Assembly (NCBI RefSeq): GCF_012927445.1
Contig: NZ_JABBPD010000004.1
Coordinates: 1-64,000, forward strand
Reading direction: 5' to 3'
Length of the DNA: 64,000 nucleotides
Source: Rhodoferax sp.
Lineage (GTDB): Bacteria; Pseudomonadota; Gammaproteobacteria; Burkholderiales; Burkholderiaceae_C
Shown one piece after another: positions 1 to 10,001 of this stretch (positions are counted from its first letter, which is position 1; each line of letters starts with the position of its first letter). The translations under genes and the position numbers were made by a program. The notes under the pieces were generated by a model. The model made no database searches. It saw only the letters and a list, made by a program, of their open reading frames with translations, and was not told where the DNA came from.

Positions 1-265
1 ATCAAAAACCACCCAGCAAATTGATGTGAACTTGACACTCACAACACCTTCGCTAGCGCTACATATTTACATACGTTTCATGAGCGAAGCCTTAGATTAT
101 GGCACGCTTTATTTGCCTTTCGCGAACTTTCTTTGCATACATTCTGTATCCGACCCTTGACATGATGAAAAACAGGCAACAGCCGCCCACATCCACTGTT
201 GCGGCCGATCAAAAGCTGAAGTTGGTCCCATTTTACGGACACCTTATTGTTCTCAATGAAGGAGT

Positions 266-577
266 TTGAAGTGCCTATTACCAATCCGCTGGCGCAATTT
301 CGCCAGTAAACGGTCGAACTGGAGCAAGCCCGGTGACCTAATAAAAGAATTCGGCTCTCACATCACTAGCATCTTGAATTGGATACGTAAGGCGCAGCCG
401 ATCTCAGCCGTTGCGTCGGCCACTGATATGGACCCATTGAGTGCGCTTGAACGACAGGAACTTATGGAGTTGCGTCGCAGGTACCACCAAGTCCAGATGA
501 AGAGCCACATCCCGGCAAAGGCTACGACCCGGCTTACAAACAACGGCGACAAAACGCTCAGGTCGTCTAGGTGCTGA
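266..577 (+). pseudogene. IS3-type transposase OrfA remnant
   Basis: The reading frame contains 'LERQELMELRRRYHQVQMK', which matches the leucine-rich end of IS3 OrfA proteins (normally ...LRRENxxLRxE.DILKKA). It lacks a clean N-terminal helix-turn-helix and the canonical ILKKA end, and the C-terminal part runs into an unrelated frame. OrfA would normally bind the element ends and supply the frameshift partner of OrfB. Here it is a fossil. The start is not defined. Confidence 0.6.
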
Positions 578-612
578 TTGAAGCAAATCAGGCCGAGCTC
601 CCCGTACGCACC

Positions 613-1430
613 ATGTACAAAACACTCCGCGTCTCCGCCAGCGGTTACTACGGCTGGCAGGGACGTCCAATCTGCAAGCGCCAACAGGCCAATACCACTT
701 TGGTTGCATAAATTCGTGAGGCATTTGTCGCCAATGACGAGACCTACGGCATGCGCCGCATCCGCGCTGCGTTGCCGGAAGCAGGGGCGGTGGTCAGCCG
801 CAAACGCATCGCCCGCTTGATGCGCCAGCGCCACATGTGTGGTGTGAGTCGCAGGCGCAGTGCGTGGTGACTACCCAGCACGATGTACGCCAGCTCCCAG
901 GGCCAGACCTAGTCAATCGAGCATTTGCGGCCACCGAAATCAATCAGCTTTGGGTGGCGGATATGACGTATATCCCGACATGGTCAGGCATTCTGTATCG
1001 ATCCGTGGTTATCGATATCTTCAGCCGGAAGGTGGTGGGCTGGGCCTTTGGCGAACGCATGACAGCGGGCCTGGCAACTCTGGCGCTCAACATGGCGTTG
1101 ATGACAAGAAAGCCCGCGTCGGCAATTCACCGTTTCGACCAGGGCAGCAATTACACCAGCATTGCCCTTGGCAACCGCTGCAAGGAGTTGGGGGTGCGCC
1201 CCTCCATGAGCAGCGTGGGCGATACTTATTACAACGCCATGGCCGAAAGCCTCTTTGCCAGTCTGGAATATGAACTCATTGCCACTGCAGCCGGAAGATC
1301 AAGACCAAGACACACCTAGCGATCTTTACCGGATTGAGAGTGGGCACAACCCGTGCAGGCGCCATTCCGGCCTGAACTATTTATCGCCCGTCAACTTTGA
1401 AAGGAAACACGAATACAAAAAACGCAACCA
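613..1430 (+). pseudogene. IS3-type transposase OrfB (rve integrase), frameshifted
   Basis: The conserved OrfB parts occur in order but in different frames. 'SASGYYGWQ' near 637 is followed by an in-frame TAA near 709. 'NDETYGMRRIRAALP' and 'SRKRIARLMRQRHM' follow. After a frame change comes the catalytic core, with 'LWVADMTYIPT' (first Asp), 'RFDQGSNYTS' (second Asp, with a changed residue before it) and 'YYNAMAESLFASLEYEL' (Glu). Another shift follows before the usual 'NPCRRHSGLNYLSPVNFE' end near 1350-1400. At least one stop and two frameshifts make it non-functional, although the DDE residues remain. Confidence 0.8.
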
Positions 1431-1576
1431 TTTCTCCAAGAACACGGGTTGCCCACCGGGTGCTTCGCATCTGTGGACAGTTCGCTGCATCCATCAAGCC
1501 CAAGAAGCGCGGTGTCCACAGACCCGCCGGTGGATAGCCCTACTTAATCCGCTTCATCAAGAAGCCGAAAATTAGC

Positions 1577-1862
1577 CGTGGAAACGGGTCAAGTCCAAAC
1601 TACTTAACCCTCAAGGGCTCGAAATTGCATAGGAATGTGCACACAAGAATTCATTCGCAAGTCATCCAAAAACTTGTCGCAATTAAATCAGTTTGGCGTC
1701 CTAACGAACTCAACGAGTAGAACGCAAAAAATCACATTTCCTGCATTACGCAAGAAAAAGACAATTACAGGTGTATTTAAGTCGTTTTGATATTGCAGTC
1801 AGGACTAAAATCATCAGCAGACGTCCGACATACGATGAAACTAGATGGATCTTGTTGGATAC
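1577..1862. other. Gene-free stretch between IS remnant and tRNA-Arg
   Basis: AT-rich DNA with no convincing ORF, RNA fold or repeat that I can recognise. It lies downstream of the two minus-strand tRNA genes and would hold their 3' processing and termination region. Confidence 0.4.
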
Positions 1863-1937
1863 TGGTCCGCCCGGAGGGAATCGAACCCCCATGATCGCTT
1901 TAGAAGAGCGATGTCCTATCCGTTGAACGACGGGCAG
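1863..1937 (-). tRNA. tRNA-Arg (anticodon TCT)
   Basis: The minus strand folds into a cloverleaf. The acceptor stem is closed by CTGCCCG with CGGGCGG, including one G-U pair. The anticodon arm is TCGCT-CTTCTAA-AGCGA with anticodon TCT, and the T arm carries GGTTCGATTCC. A CCA end is encoded (TGG on the plus strand at 1863-1865). It reads AGA codons. It is followed on the other side by tRNA-Pro on the same strand, so the two are probably co-transcribed. Confidence 0.93.
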
Positions 1938-1963
1938 ATTCATGAGATTCTATTCATATAGAA

Positions 1964-2040
<77 letters not shown>

Positions 2041-2167
2041 ACTTGCACTTATTGTAACGGGTTGCGGACCCGATCACTCCAAATTTAGTCTTTCTCCATC
2101 AAATACTTGATAAGAAAATGAAAATAAAGAGCGCTTATGCTCACGCTCTGTCGGATACAGTCAACGA

Positions 2168-2926
2168 ATGTATCCTCAACCTATTCCATGGCTTGCACCG
2201 GGTCAGGACTTCCCTCCCACAGATCAAGCTTGGGATGAGAACTCCCCCGCACCAGGACTATTGGCGGCAGGAGGTACGCTCGATGCAGACACCCTACAAC
2301 AAGCCTACAGCAAAGGGATTTTCCCGTGGTTCAGTGAAGGGCAGCCCACACTTTGGTGGAGTCCCAATCCAAGAATGGTACTTATCGTCTCCGATTTTCG
2401 ACTACACCCGTCTTTAAGAAAAACAATCAACAAATTCCGAAAAACAGCAGGCAGCGAAATTCGAATTGATTCAGCCTTTGAACAAGTCATTCAAGCTTGT
2501 GCAACAAGTCACCGTGATGGCCAGACGAGCACATGGATCTTGCCTAAAATGATTGAGGCATATAACGAACTTCACAAGGCAGGCCTTGCCCACAGCGTTG
2601 AAACGTGGGTGAATGGCAGGCTAACCGGCGGACTGTACTGCGTTTCGCTTGGAAAATGCGTGTTTGGTGAATCCATGTTCAGCCATTCAACTAACGCGTC
2701 CAAAATTGCACTTGCGGCTCTGGTTGCTTTTTGTCGCCACCATGATATCCGCCAGATTGATTGCCAGCAAAACACCCGACACCTTGCCTCTTTGGGCGCA
2801 CGTGAAATCTCCCGTGATTACTTTATAGAGCAAGTAACCATTTGCAGCACCCATGAGGCCCCCAACTGGAAGTTTGACTCACCTTACTGGCACGAACTAA
2901 TGCACTCAAAGGATGCACAAACGTGA
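2168..2926 (+). CDS. aat: Leucyl/phenylalanyl-tRNA--protein transferase
   Basis: Aat moves Leu or Phe from aminoacyl-tRNA onto N-terminal Arg or Lys of proteins, marking them for ClpS/ClpAP degradation. The 252-residue product has the family's N-terminal '[22 protein letters not shown]' region (only in part quoted here), then '[20 protein letters not shown]' (about 43-62) and '[18 protein letters not shown]' (about 155-172), all diagnostic. Length is normal for the family. The stop overlaps the GTG start of the next gene by four bases, so translation is probably coupled. No strong ribosome binding site is visible before this ATG. An upstream start is not supported by homology. Confidence 0.95.
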   Translation: MYPQPIPWLAPGQDFPPTDQAWDENSPAPGLLAAGGTLDADTLQQAYSKGIFPWFSEGQPTLWWSPNPRMVLIVSDFRLHPSLRKTINKFRKTAGSEIRIDSAFEQVIQACATSHRDGQTSTWILPKMIEAYNELHKAGLAHSVETWVNGRLTGGLYCVSLGKCVFGESMFSHSTNASKIALAALVAFCRHHDIRQIDCQQNTRHLASLGAREISRDYFIEQVTICSTHEAPNWKFDSPYWHELMHSKDAQT

Positions 2927-3663
2927 CGACTCTCAAAGACTTACCTTTCCAGCCCCTGCAATTTTATGCAACAGCACCCTACGCTTGCAGTTACATTCCA
3001 GGAAGACAGGCCAGGTCTCAAGTAGCAGCACCAAGTCATTTAATTAACAACGCGACTTATTCTGAACTGATTAGCAAAGGCTTTAGGCGCAGTGGCATGT
3101 TTGCCTACCGTCCCTACTGCGACGGATGCGATGCCTGCACACCGCTTCGAGTTCTTGCCAACGAATTTCAGCCGGACAGAAATCAACGACGAGCGTGGAC
3201 GCATCATTCGAATTTACAGGCCAGAGTGTTCAAACCGAGTTTCGAGGAAGAGCACTACAACTTGTACCTTCGCTATCAACATGAGCGACATGCAGGAGGG
3301 GGAATGGATGAAGACAGCATTGACCAATATACGCAATTTTTGCTGCAAAGCCGAGTGAATTCGTTTCTTGTTGAATTCCGTGAAATACAGGTCGATGGCA
3401 CTTCAGGCCCATTGAAAATGGTCTCAATACTTGATGTGCTTGATGATGGAATTTCGGCTGTTTACACCTTTTATGAACCCGAGACCAAAAGCAGCTACGG
3501 AACCTACAACATCTTGTGGCAAATTTCACAGGCAAAACAACTTAATCTTCCTCACGTTTACCTTGGCTACTGGATTGGCGAAAGCCAAAAAATGAAATAC
3601 AAGGCAAGATTTACACCGCTGGAGTTGTTTGTTTCCGGGACATGGATTACCAGCAATTCTTAA
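2923..3663 (+). CDS. bpt: Aspartate/glutamate leucyltransferase (bacterial Bpt; ATE family)
   Basis: Transfers Leu to N-terminal Asp or Glu, the second bacterial leucyl-transferase branch of the N-end rule. The 246-residue protein has the ATE N-terminal Cys motif '[16 protein letters not shown]' at about 61-76 and the C-terminal GNAT-like part with '[20 protein letters not shown]' and '[18 protein letters not shown]'. The GTG start is set by the GTGA overlap with aat and by homology of '[17 protein letters not shown]'. The aat-bpt pairing matches the order known in other betaproteobacteria. Both act with ClpS in the cytosol. Confidence 0.93.
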   Translation: MTTLKDLPFQPLQFYATAPYACSYIPGRQARSQVAAPSHLINNATYSELISKGFRRSGMFAYRPYCDGCDACTPLRVLANEFQPDRNQRRAWTHHSNLQARVFKPSFEEEHYNLYLRYQHERHAGGGMDEDSIDQYTQFLLQSRVNSFLVEFREIQVDGTSGPLKMVSILDVLDDGISAVYTFYEPETKSSYGTYNILWQISQAKQLNLPHVYLGYWIGESQKMKYKARFTPLELFVSGTWITSNS

Positions 3664-3755
3664 ATAAAGTAAATCCAAGTGTGCTAATCCTATTTTTTAT
3701 TACGCATCAAATATTTCACCTTGTAAAATAACTGGTACGCAGTTTAGGAGCACCT

Positions 3756-4547
3756 ATGCGAAATACAGATTCCAGCATCACAACGCCTCCAACAGTTCAA
3801 GTCATTGAGCGCATGTTTATGCTAATTGATGTTCTGGCATCACGGGAAGAAGCAATTTCACTTAAAGAAATCAGCGAAAAAACTGGTTTACACCCGTCAA
3901 CCACACATCGATTATTAAATGATTTGGCCACCGGCCGCTTTGTGGACCGCTCACAACCAGGTTGCTATCGACTCGGCATGCGCTTGCTTGAATTGGGAAA
4001 CTTAGTCAAAAACCGCCTTAATGTCCGTGATGCAGCGCTCCTACCAATGCGTGAACTGCATAAATTAATTCAGCAACCCGTTAATTTGAGCATGCGTCAA
4101 GGTGACGAAATCGTTTATATCGAACGTGCATACAGCGAACGATCAGGCATGCAAGTAGTTCGATCTATTGGAGGACGTGCTCCACTACATTTGACGTCTG
4201 TCGGAAAATTATTCTTGGCGGCAGACGATCCGCAACGGGTTCGCGCTTACGCAACACGAACTGGCTTGAGCGGTCACACAAAAAATAGTTTGACCCAACT
4301 GCCCGCATTGGAACGCGAACTCTCAAAGGTACGTCAGTACGGTAATGCGCACGACAATGAAGAACTTGAGCTTGGTGTACGCTGCATGGCGGCAGGCATC
4401 TACAACGACCAAGGCGCACTGGTGGCGGGTTTGTCAATATCTTCGCCGGCTGGCAGACTTGACGAAGAGTGGCTGCCTAAACTTCAAGCGACTGCTCGAG
4501 AAATTTCAACCACGTTGGGCTTTAAATCTGACCCAACACATCCCTAG
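3756..4547 (+). CDS. IclR-family transcriptional regulator
   Basis: A 263-residue regulator. An N-terminal winged helix-turn-helix spans about residues 13-75 ('ISLKEISEKTGLHPSTTHRL' is the HTH). The IclR effector-binding domain follows at about 90-255 ('SVGKLFLAADDP', 'ELELGVRCMAAGIYNDQGAL', 'AGLSISSPAGRL'). AGGAG at 3746-3750 sits five bases before the ATG and fixes the start. Its ligand and targets cannot be read from sequence: the neighbours are not a catabolic operon. It stands alone and converges with the peptidase gene after a 10 bp gap. Confidence 0.92.
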   Translation: MRNTDSSITTPPTVQVIERMFMLIDVLASREEAISLKEISEKTGLHPSTTHRLLNDLATGRFVDRSQPGCYRLGMRLLELGNLVKNRLNVRDAALLPMRELHKLIQQPVNLSMRQGDEIVYIERAYSERSGMQVVRSIGGRAPLHLTSVGKLFLAADDPQRVRAYATRTGLSGHTKNSLTQLPALERELSKVRQYGNAHDNEELELGVRCMAAGIYNDQGALVAGLSISSPAGRLDEEWLPKLQATAREISTTLGFKSDPTHP

Positions 4548-4560
4548 GGCTTCAGCCCTA
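4545..4560. terminator. Small palindrome joining two convergent stop codons
   Basis: TAGGGC-TTCA-GCCCTA forms a six-pair hairpin whose outer bases are the TAG stop of the IclR gene and, on the other strand, the TAG stop of the peptidase gene. There is no U run, so it is at best a weak or Rho-assisted bidirectional terminator. Confidence 0.35.
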
Positions 4561-5628
4561 ATGACTACTGGATATTCTTTCGCCTTTTACTGCCGCAGCC
4601 AAAGTCGATGTCCCGGCAGGAATTGACTCTACCCAGCGCCGAACACGCTCGGCATCACCCAGGCGGCTAAGCTTACCCGCAGAGTCAAGAAAAACCATAA
4701 TAACCTTGCGTCCAGCTACTTTGACTTGCATAACTAGACACTGACCAGCCTCCGTAATATAGCCAGTCTTCTGAAGGCCAATATCCCATGACGGATTTTT
4801 CACCAATCGGTTGGTGTTGTTATATTGCAGCGTTTGGTTCCCGACGGCCACTTGGTGAGCAGGTGACGTGGTCAGCTCACGCAAAATCGGGTCGCCATAG
4901 GCAACATTGACCAGTTTAGCCAGATCACGTGCACTTGACTGATTTTTACTGGAAAGACCTGTCGGCTCCACATAATTGGTGTCATTCATACCAATTAATC
5001 GGGCCTTGGCATTCATTAAGCCAACGAAAACTGGCAAGCCACCTGGGTAACTTCGGCCAAGCGCATGTGCTGCGCGGTTTTCGCTCGACATCAAAGCCAG
5101 ATGTAACAGCTCACCTCGACTTAATTCAGTCCCGACCCTTAATCGCGATGAACTACCTTTTTCCGTATCCACATCGGCTTGTGAAATAGTGATGATCTCG
5201 TTCATTGGTAACCGGGCTTCACTGAGAACCAACCCCGTCATGAGTTTAGTGAGTGATGCAATTGGCAAAACTGCCTTATCGTTCTTACTGAACAATACTT
5301 CACTTGTATCTTGATCAATCACAAGCGCCACGCTAGATTTCAAATCTAGTGAATCATGCGCGCCATGCAAACCGGCGATCTGCCCAAATGAAAGTCGTAG
5401 AGGCACGGCCTCCGCACGAAGTACTGACTTCCGCTTAACAACACCAAAGGTTTTAGAGACTTTTCGCTTGGCGACGATTGTGCTCTTGGAGATTTTGACA
5501 ACATGGCGTTTTCTCTGGGCTGCTTCGGCCTGAGGTAGCGAGACAGCAAGAACGAAAGCTGTCAAGCCAAAAAAGAAGAGAATTCGACGCAAAATTTTTC
5601 CAAACGCAGTTTGATGAGAACAGTACAT
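4558..5628 (-). CDS. pbpG: D-alanyl-D-alanine endopeptidase, PBP7 type (peptidase S11)
   Basis: Periplasmic serine peptidase that cuts cross-links in peptidoglycan. The 356-residue product has a signal peptide ('ILFFFGLTAFVLAVSLPQAEA') with cleavage after AEA, then the three penicillin-binding motifs: SLTK ('VLPIASLTKLMTG'), SEN ('LMSSENRAAHALG') and KTG ('GLQKTGYITEAG'). It lacks the C-terminal domain of PBP5/DacA, which favours the PbpG type. GGAG eight bases before the ATG supports the start. The basic segment between signal and catalytic domain is longer than usual. Confidence 0.9.
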   Translation of the reverse strand: MYCSHQTAFGKILRRILFFFGLTAFVLAVSLPQAEAAQRKRHVVKISKSTIVAKRKVSKTFGVVKRKSVLRAEAVPLRLSFGQIAGLHGAHDSLDLKSSVALVIDQDTSEVLFSKNDKAVLPIASLTKLMTGLVLSEARLPMNEIITISQADVDTEKGSSSRLRVGTELSRGELLHLALMSSENRAAHALGRSYPGGLPVFVGLMNAKARLIGMNDTNYVEPTGLSSKNQSSARDLAKLVNVAYGDPILRELTTSPAHQVAVGNQTLQYNNTNRLVKNPSWDIGLQKTGYITEAGQCLVMQVKVAGRKVIMVFLDSAGKLSRLGDAERVRRWVESIPAGTSTLAAAVKGERISSSH

Positions 5629-5670
5629 GTAGCCATCTCCGGATTTATTCCCGATGTTGCAAGTTTATAC

Positions 5671-5710
5671 AAAAAAGTCGCGCAATATCAAATACTTGCA
5701 CGACTTTCTT
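5671..5710 (-). terminator. Rho-independent terminator after leuA
   Basis: On the minus strand AAAGTCGTGCAA and TTGCGCGACTTT pair (with one T-G), separated by about ten bases and followed by a run of six T. It lies about 30 bp after the leuA stop and before the peptidase gene on the same strand. Confidence 0.8.
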
Positions 5711-5740
5711 AAACAAGAACTCTTGAATTGAGCAATTTCC

Positions 5741-7279
5741 CTACCCTTGCGCGGCAACCCGATCAGCTTTATTGTGCAATTTATTGAGTGCATTCAAGTA
5801 AGCTTTAGCCGATGCCACTACGATATCTGGATCAGCACCAACACCGTTAACCACCCTTCCGCTGCTTTGCAAGCGTACTGTCACTTCCCCTTGACTTTCT
5901 GTCGAACCACTGATGGCGTTCACAGAATAAAGCACCATCTCAGCACCGCTTTTAACATGAGCTTCAATGGCTTTGAGGGAGGCGTCAACGGGGCCATTCC
6001 CATCAGAAGAACCCTTGACTTCTTTGCCGTCAACGGTAAAAACGACGGTTGCCTGTGGTCTTTCACCTGTTTCGCTGTGTTGCGACAGTGATACGAAGCA
6101 GTACTGCTCTTTGTCGTGAGTCACACTTCCTTCGCTCGTGAGAGCCAAAATATCTTCGTCGAAAATTTCACTTTTCCTATCTGCCAACTCCTTAAATTTG
6201 GCGAATGCGCTATTGATTTCTGCCTCGCTTTCCATCTGCACACCCAACTCCTGCAAGCGCAACTTAAAGGCATTTCGTCCGCTGAGTTTTCCTAAAACGA
6301 TTTTGTTAGTGGTCCAGCCCACATCCTCTGCTCGCATGATTTCATAGGTATCACGAGCCTTGAGAACACCATCTTGATGAATGCCAGAAGCATGTGCAAA
6401 AGCATTGGCGCCAACCACGGCCTTATTGGGCTGAACCACAAAACCCGTGGTCTGGCTAACCATGCGACTAGCTGCCAAAATTTGCTTGGTATCAATATTT
6501 AACTCAAGCCCAAAATAGTCGCGCCGGGTCTTAATGGCCATAACGACCTCTTCAAGACTGCAATTACCGGCTCGTTCGCCTAAACCATTAATGGTGCACT
6601 CCACTTGACGGGCACCACCAATTTTCACGCCGGCCAGTGAGTTGGCAACCGCCATTCCCAAATCGTTATGGCAATGAACTGACCAAATGGCCTTGTCCGA
6701 ATTCGGAATCCTCTCTCGCAAGGTTTTGATGAAATGGCCATAGAGTTCAGGCACGGCATAACCAACCGTGTCAGGTACATTGATCGTAGTTGCACCCTCG
6801 CTGATCACGGCTTCCAAGATGCGACACAAAAAATCTACATCGCTTCGGTAGCCATCCTCCGGACTGAATTCCACATCGCCGACCAAATTCCGTGCAAAGC
6901 GCACTGCAAGCTTGGCTTGCTCGAACACCTGATCTGGAGTCATCCGCAGTTTTTTCTCCATGTGTAATGCTGACGTAGCAATAAAGGTATGGATGCGGGC
7001 GCTATTAGCCCCTTTGAGTGCTTCGGCGGCGCGTGAAATATCCCGATCATTAGCGCGAGACAGAGAACAGATGGTCGAATCCTTGATCGCATTGGCAATG
7101 CACTGCACTGCCTCAAAGTCACCGTTCGAGCTCGCGGCAAAACCAGCCTCGATGACGTCAACCCTCAACCGCTCCAGCTGACGGGCTATGCGTAATTTTT
7201 CATCCTTATTCATCGACGCACCTGGTGACTGCTCACCGTCACGCAAAGTGGTGTCAAAAATAATCAATTTATCGGCCAT
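5741..7279 (-). CDS. leuA: 2-isopropylmalate synthase
   Basis: First committed enzyme of leucine synthesis: acetyl-CoA plus 2-oxoisovalerate gives 2-isopropylmalate. The 512-residue protein begins '[20 protein letters not shown]' with the metal and substrate residues of the TIM barrel. It continues with '[17 protein letters not shown]' and ends with the C-terminal leucine-binding regulatory domain (about 390-505). The ATG at 7279 was chosen over a longer frame because GGAG (7287-7290) precedes it and homology starts there. A leader ORF and terminator lie upstream. Length and the presence of the regulatory domain fit a leucine-inhibited LeuA. Confidence 0.96.
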   Translation of the reverse strand: MADKLIIFDTTLRDGEQSPGASMNKDEKLRIARQLERLRVDVIEAGFAASSNGDFEAVQCIANAIKDSTICSLSRANDRDISRAAEALKGANSARIHTFIATSALHMEKKLRMTPDQVFEQAKLAVRFARNLVGDVEFSPEDGYRSDVDFLCRILEAVISEGATTINVPDTVGYAVPELYGHFIKTLRERIPNSDKAIWSVHCHNDLGMAVANSLAGVKIGGARQVECTINGLGERAGNCSLEEVVMAIKTRRDYFGLELNIDTKQILAASRMVSQTTGFVVQPNKAVVGANAFAHASGIHQDGVLKARDTYEIMRAEDVGWTTNKIVLGKLSGRNAFKLRLQELGVQMESEAEINSAFAKFKELADRKSEIFDEDILALTSEGSVTHDKEQYCFVSLSQHSETGERPQATVVFTVDGKEVKGSSDGNGPVDASLKAIEAHVKSGAEMVLYSVNAISGSTESQGEVTVRLQSSGRVVNGVGADPDIVVASAKAYLNALNKLHNKADRVAAQG

Positions 7280-7330
7280 CTGGTTTCTCCTATATTTCTG
7301 AAAATCCACAATCAAAAAACACACCATAAA

Positions 7331-7364
7331 GCAAAAAGCCCGCTGCAAGTGCATACGGGCTTTT
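7331..7364 (-). terminator. Attenuator terminator in the leuA leader
   Basis: Minus-strand hairpin AAAAGCCCG...CGGGCTTTTT with an inner TGC-ACTT-GCA pair, followed by five T. It lies about 50 bp before the leuA start and 20 bases after the stop codon of the leader ORF. ACGGGC at the end of the leader ORF (7396-7401) is exactly complementary to GCCCGT in the first arm (7355-7360), giving a possible antiterminator. It could also simply terminate pssA transcripts. Confidence 0.7.
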
Positions 7365-7384
7365 GGTTTTGGAGAGCACGTGCC

Positions 7385-7438
7385 CTACCGTCTCCGCCCG
7401 TTTGGCGATAGCAGTAGTGCTAGCGAAATCTGTTTCAT
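7385..7438 (-). CDS. Putative leucine-rich leader peptide of leuA
   Basis: A 17-codon frame reads MKQISLALLLSPNGRRR then TAG. It contains four Leu codons within five (CTA GCA CTA CTG CTA), three of them CTA, a codon that is usually rare in GC-rich betaproteobacteria. It ends 20 bases before a rho-independent hairpin and about 105 bp before leuA. This layout matches leucine attenuation leaders: ribosome stalling at Leu codons would favour the antiterminator. No clear Shine-Dalgarno sequence is visible. An alternative ATG lies five codons upstream (7453). The function is inferred from layout only. Confidence 0.6.
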   Translation of the reverse strand: MKQISLALLLSPNGRRR

Positions 7439-7502
7439 ATATTCAATGTACCACATGTTTAAAAAAATACGGCGTTTCGCTATTAAGCACTCAAGCGAGC
7501 AT

Positions 7503-8318
7503 TCACTTGTGAAGTCCTCTTTCATCCGGTTCCTCGGTAGAGGTACTGATGACGCTCGTATGTACGCCTTTGGCCTTACGCCATGCGTAAATACCGTATC
7601 CACTGAACCCATACACAACAAACACACTAAACATGACAATCGGTGGATCAATATTGATTATCGCAATACCCAGCGCAATCAACACAATCACAACAAAAGG
7701 CACGCTCCTTTTCATGTGGAGATCTTTGAAGCTGTAAAAGGGGACATTGGTCACCATGGTCAACCCAGAATACAAGGCCAGTGCAAACATGGGCCAAGCC
7801 ATTGTTGCGCCCTTCACACCAAGATCCGTCATCAACCAGATAAACCCCGCCACTAATGCGGCTGCAGCAGGAGACGGCAAACCCTGAAAATAACGTTTAT
7901 CAACAATTGCTGTATTTACGTTGAACCGTGCAAGGCGCAAAGCGGCACAGGCACAGTAGACAAAAGAGGCAATCCAACCCCATCGACCTAAACCCTGGAG
8001 CGCCCACACATAGGAGATGAGGGCGGGCGCGGCACCAAAAGACACCATGTCAGAGAGTGAATCCATTTGCTCACCGAACGCACTTTGTGTGTTTGTCATG
8101 CGAGCAACCCGACCATCAAGGCTGTCAAGCACCATGGCACAAAAAATGCCAATAGCAGCCAGATCGAATCGACCATTGATCGCCATGACGATCGCGTAAA
8201 AGCCGCCAAAAAGTGCTGCCAGCGTAAACAGATTGGGCAAAATGTAGATGCCCTTTCGTCGCTTTCTCACCACTACGGCCTCGCCCTCAGCAAAGTCTGC
8301 TTCGTTCCCGTCATGCAT
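7503..8318 (-). CDS. pssA: CDP-diacylglycerol--serine O-phosphatidyltransferase
   Basis: Makes phosphatidylserine, the precursor of phosphatidylethanolamine, at the inner membrane. The 271-residue protein carries the CDP-alcohol phosphotransferase signature 'LDSLDGRVARMTNT...FGEQMDSLSDMVSFG' (residues about 67-97) and several hydrophobic segments. The start at 8318 follows homology; another in-frame ATG lies further upstream. It sits between ilvC and leuA on the same strand, an order also seen in relatives. A hairpin separates it from ilvC, so it may be partly independent. Confidence 0.93.
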   Translation of the reverse strand: MHDGNEADFAEGEAVVVRKRRKGIYILPNLFTLAALFGGFYAIVMAINGRFDLAAIGIFCAMVLDSLDGRVARMTNTQSAFGEQMDSLSDMVSFGAAPALISYVWALQGLGRWGWIASFVYCACAALRLARFNVNTAIVDKRYFQGLPSPAAAALVAGFIWLMTDLGVKGATMAWPMFALALYSGLTMVTNVPFYSFKDLHMKRSVPFVVIVLIALGIAIINIDPPIVMFSVFVVYGFSGYGIYAWRKAKGVHTSVISTSTEEPDERGLHK

Positions 8319-8344
8319 AGAATTGGTCTCCAAGCTTTCATAAT

Positions 8345-8368
8345 AACAAAGGCCACCGAAGTGGCCTT
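8345..8368 (-). terminator. Hairpin with UUCG loop after ilvC
   Basis: CAAAGGCCAC-CGAA-GTGGCCTTTG is a perfect ten-pair stem. On the minus strand the loop is C(UUCG)G, an extra-stable tetraloop. It lies 21 bp after the ilvC stop. The T tract is short, so termination may be partial or the hairpin may protect the ilv mRNA 3' end. Confidence 0.7.
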
Positions 8369-8388
8369 TGTTACGGGAGTCGTGAGAC

Positions 8389-9426
<1,038 letters not shown>

Positions 9427-9918
9427 TTAAACTCTCAAAATTCGTTCGCCACGACCGATTCCACTGGAACCAGTTCGTACCGTTTCCAGAATCGCGCTGC
9501 GCTCAATGGCTTCCAGAAACGCGTCGTTCTTCGACTGAACGCCAGTCAACTCAATGGTGTAACTCTTCTCGGTTACATCAATAATGCGACCCCGAAAAAT
9601 GTCCGCCATGCGTTTCATTTCTTCACGTTCTTTGCCTACGGCACGAACCTTCACCATCATGAGCTCACGCTCTGTGTAAGCACCTTCGGTCAGATCAACC
9701 ACCTTCACCACTTCGATCAAGCGGTTTAGATGCTTGGTGATCTGCTCAATAACATCGTCTGGCCCGGAGGTCTGAATTGTCATCCGAGACAAACTTGAAT
9801 CTTCGGTCGGGGCAACAGTAAGGGATTCAATGTTATAGCCACGCGCCGAAAAAAGACCAACAACGCGCGAAAGAGCGCCGGGTTCATTTTCTAGCAATAC
9901 TGCAATGATATGTTTCAT
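9427..9918 (-). CDS. ilvH: Acetolactate synthase small (regulatory) subunit
   Basis: Regulatory partner of IlvB/IlvI that confers valine feedback. The 163-residue product starts 'MKHIIAVLLENEPGALSRVV', an ACT domain. 'GLFSARGYNIESLTV' follows, and a second C-terminal regulatory domain extends to residue 163. The start at 9918 was selected because homology begins there; a 20-codon extension upstream looks non-coding. It sits between ilvB (83 bp upstream) and ilvC. Confidence 0.95.
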   Translation of the reverse strand: MKHIIAVLLENEPGALSRVVGLFSARGYNIESLTVAPTEDSSLSRMTIQTSGPDDVIEQITKHLNRLIEVVKVVDLTEGAYTERELMMVKVRAVGKEREEMKRMADIFRGRIIDVTEKSYTIELTGVQSKNDAFLEAIERSAILETVRTGSSGIGRGERILRV

Positions 9919-10001
9919 GGGATGAGCTTCTTCATTTCGCTGCCCTCCCCCTGTAGCGATAACCACAGGGCTTGGCAAACAATAGATTCGTCAAAAGTTA
10001 G

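Larger units (their letters stand above)
219..1575 (+). mobile_element. Decayed IS3-family insertion sequence
   Basis: Remnants of both transposase genes lie in the usual IS3 order: an OrfA-like helix-turn-helix protein, then an OrfB integrase with a DDE core, broken by stops and frameshifts. The left side has 'GGACACC' at 237-243, and 'GGTGTCC' occurs near 1520, which are reminiscent of IS3 termini. The full terminal repeats are too degenerate for me to define, so the limits are approximate. No target duplication was recognised. The element lies next to two tRNA genes, a common insertion neighbourhood. It cannot be active in its present form. Confidence 0.75.

Noticed and set aside
78..284. 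Short minus-strand frame at the left edge
   Set aside because: No coding features, overlaps the IS end and has no ribosome binding site.
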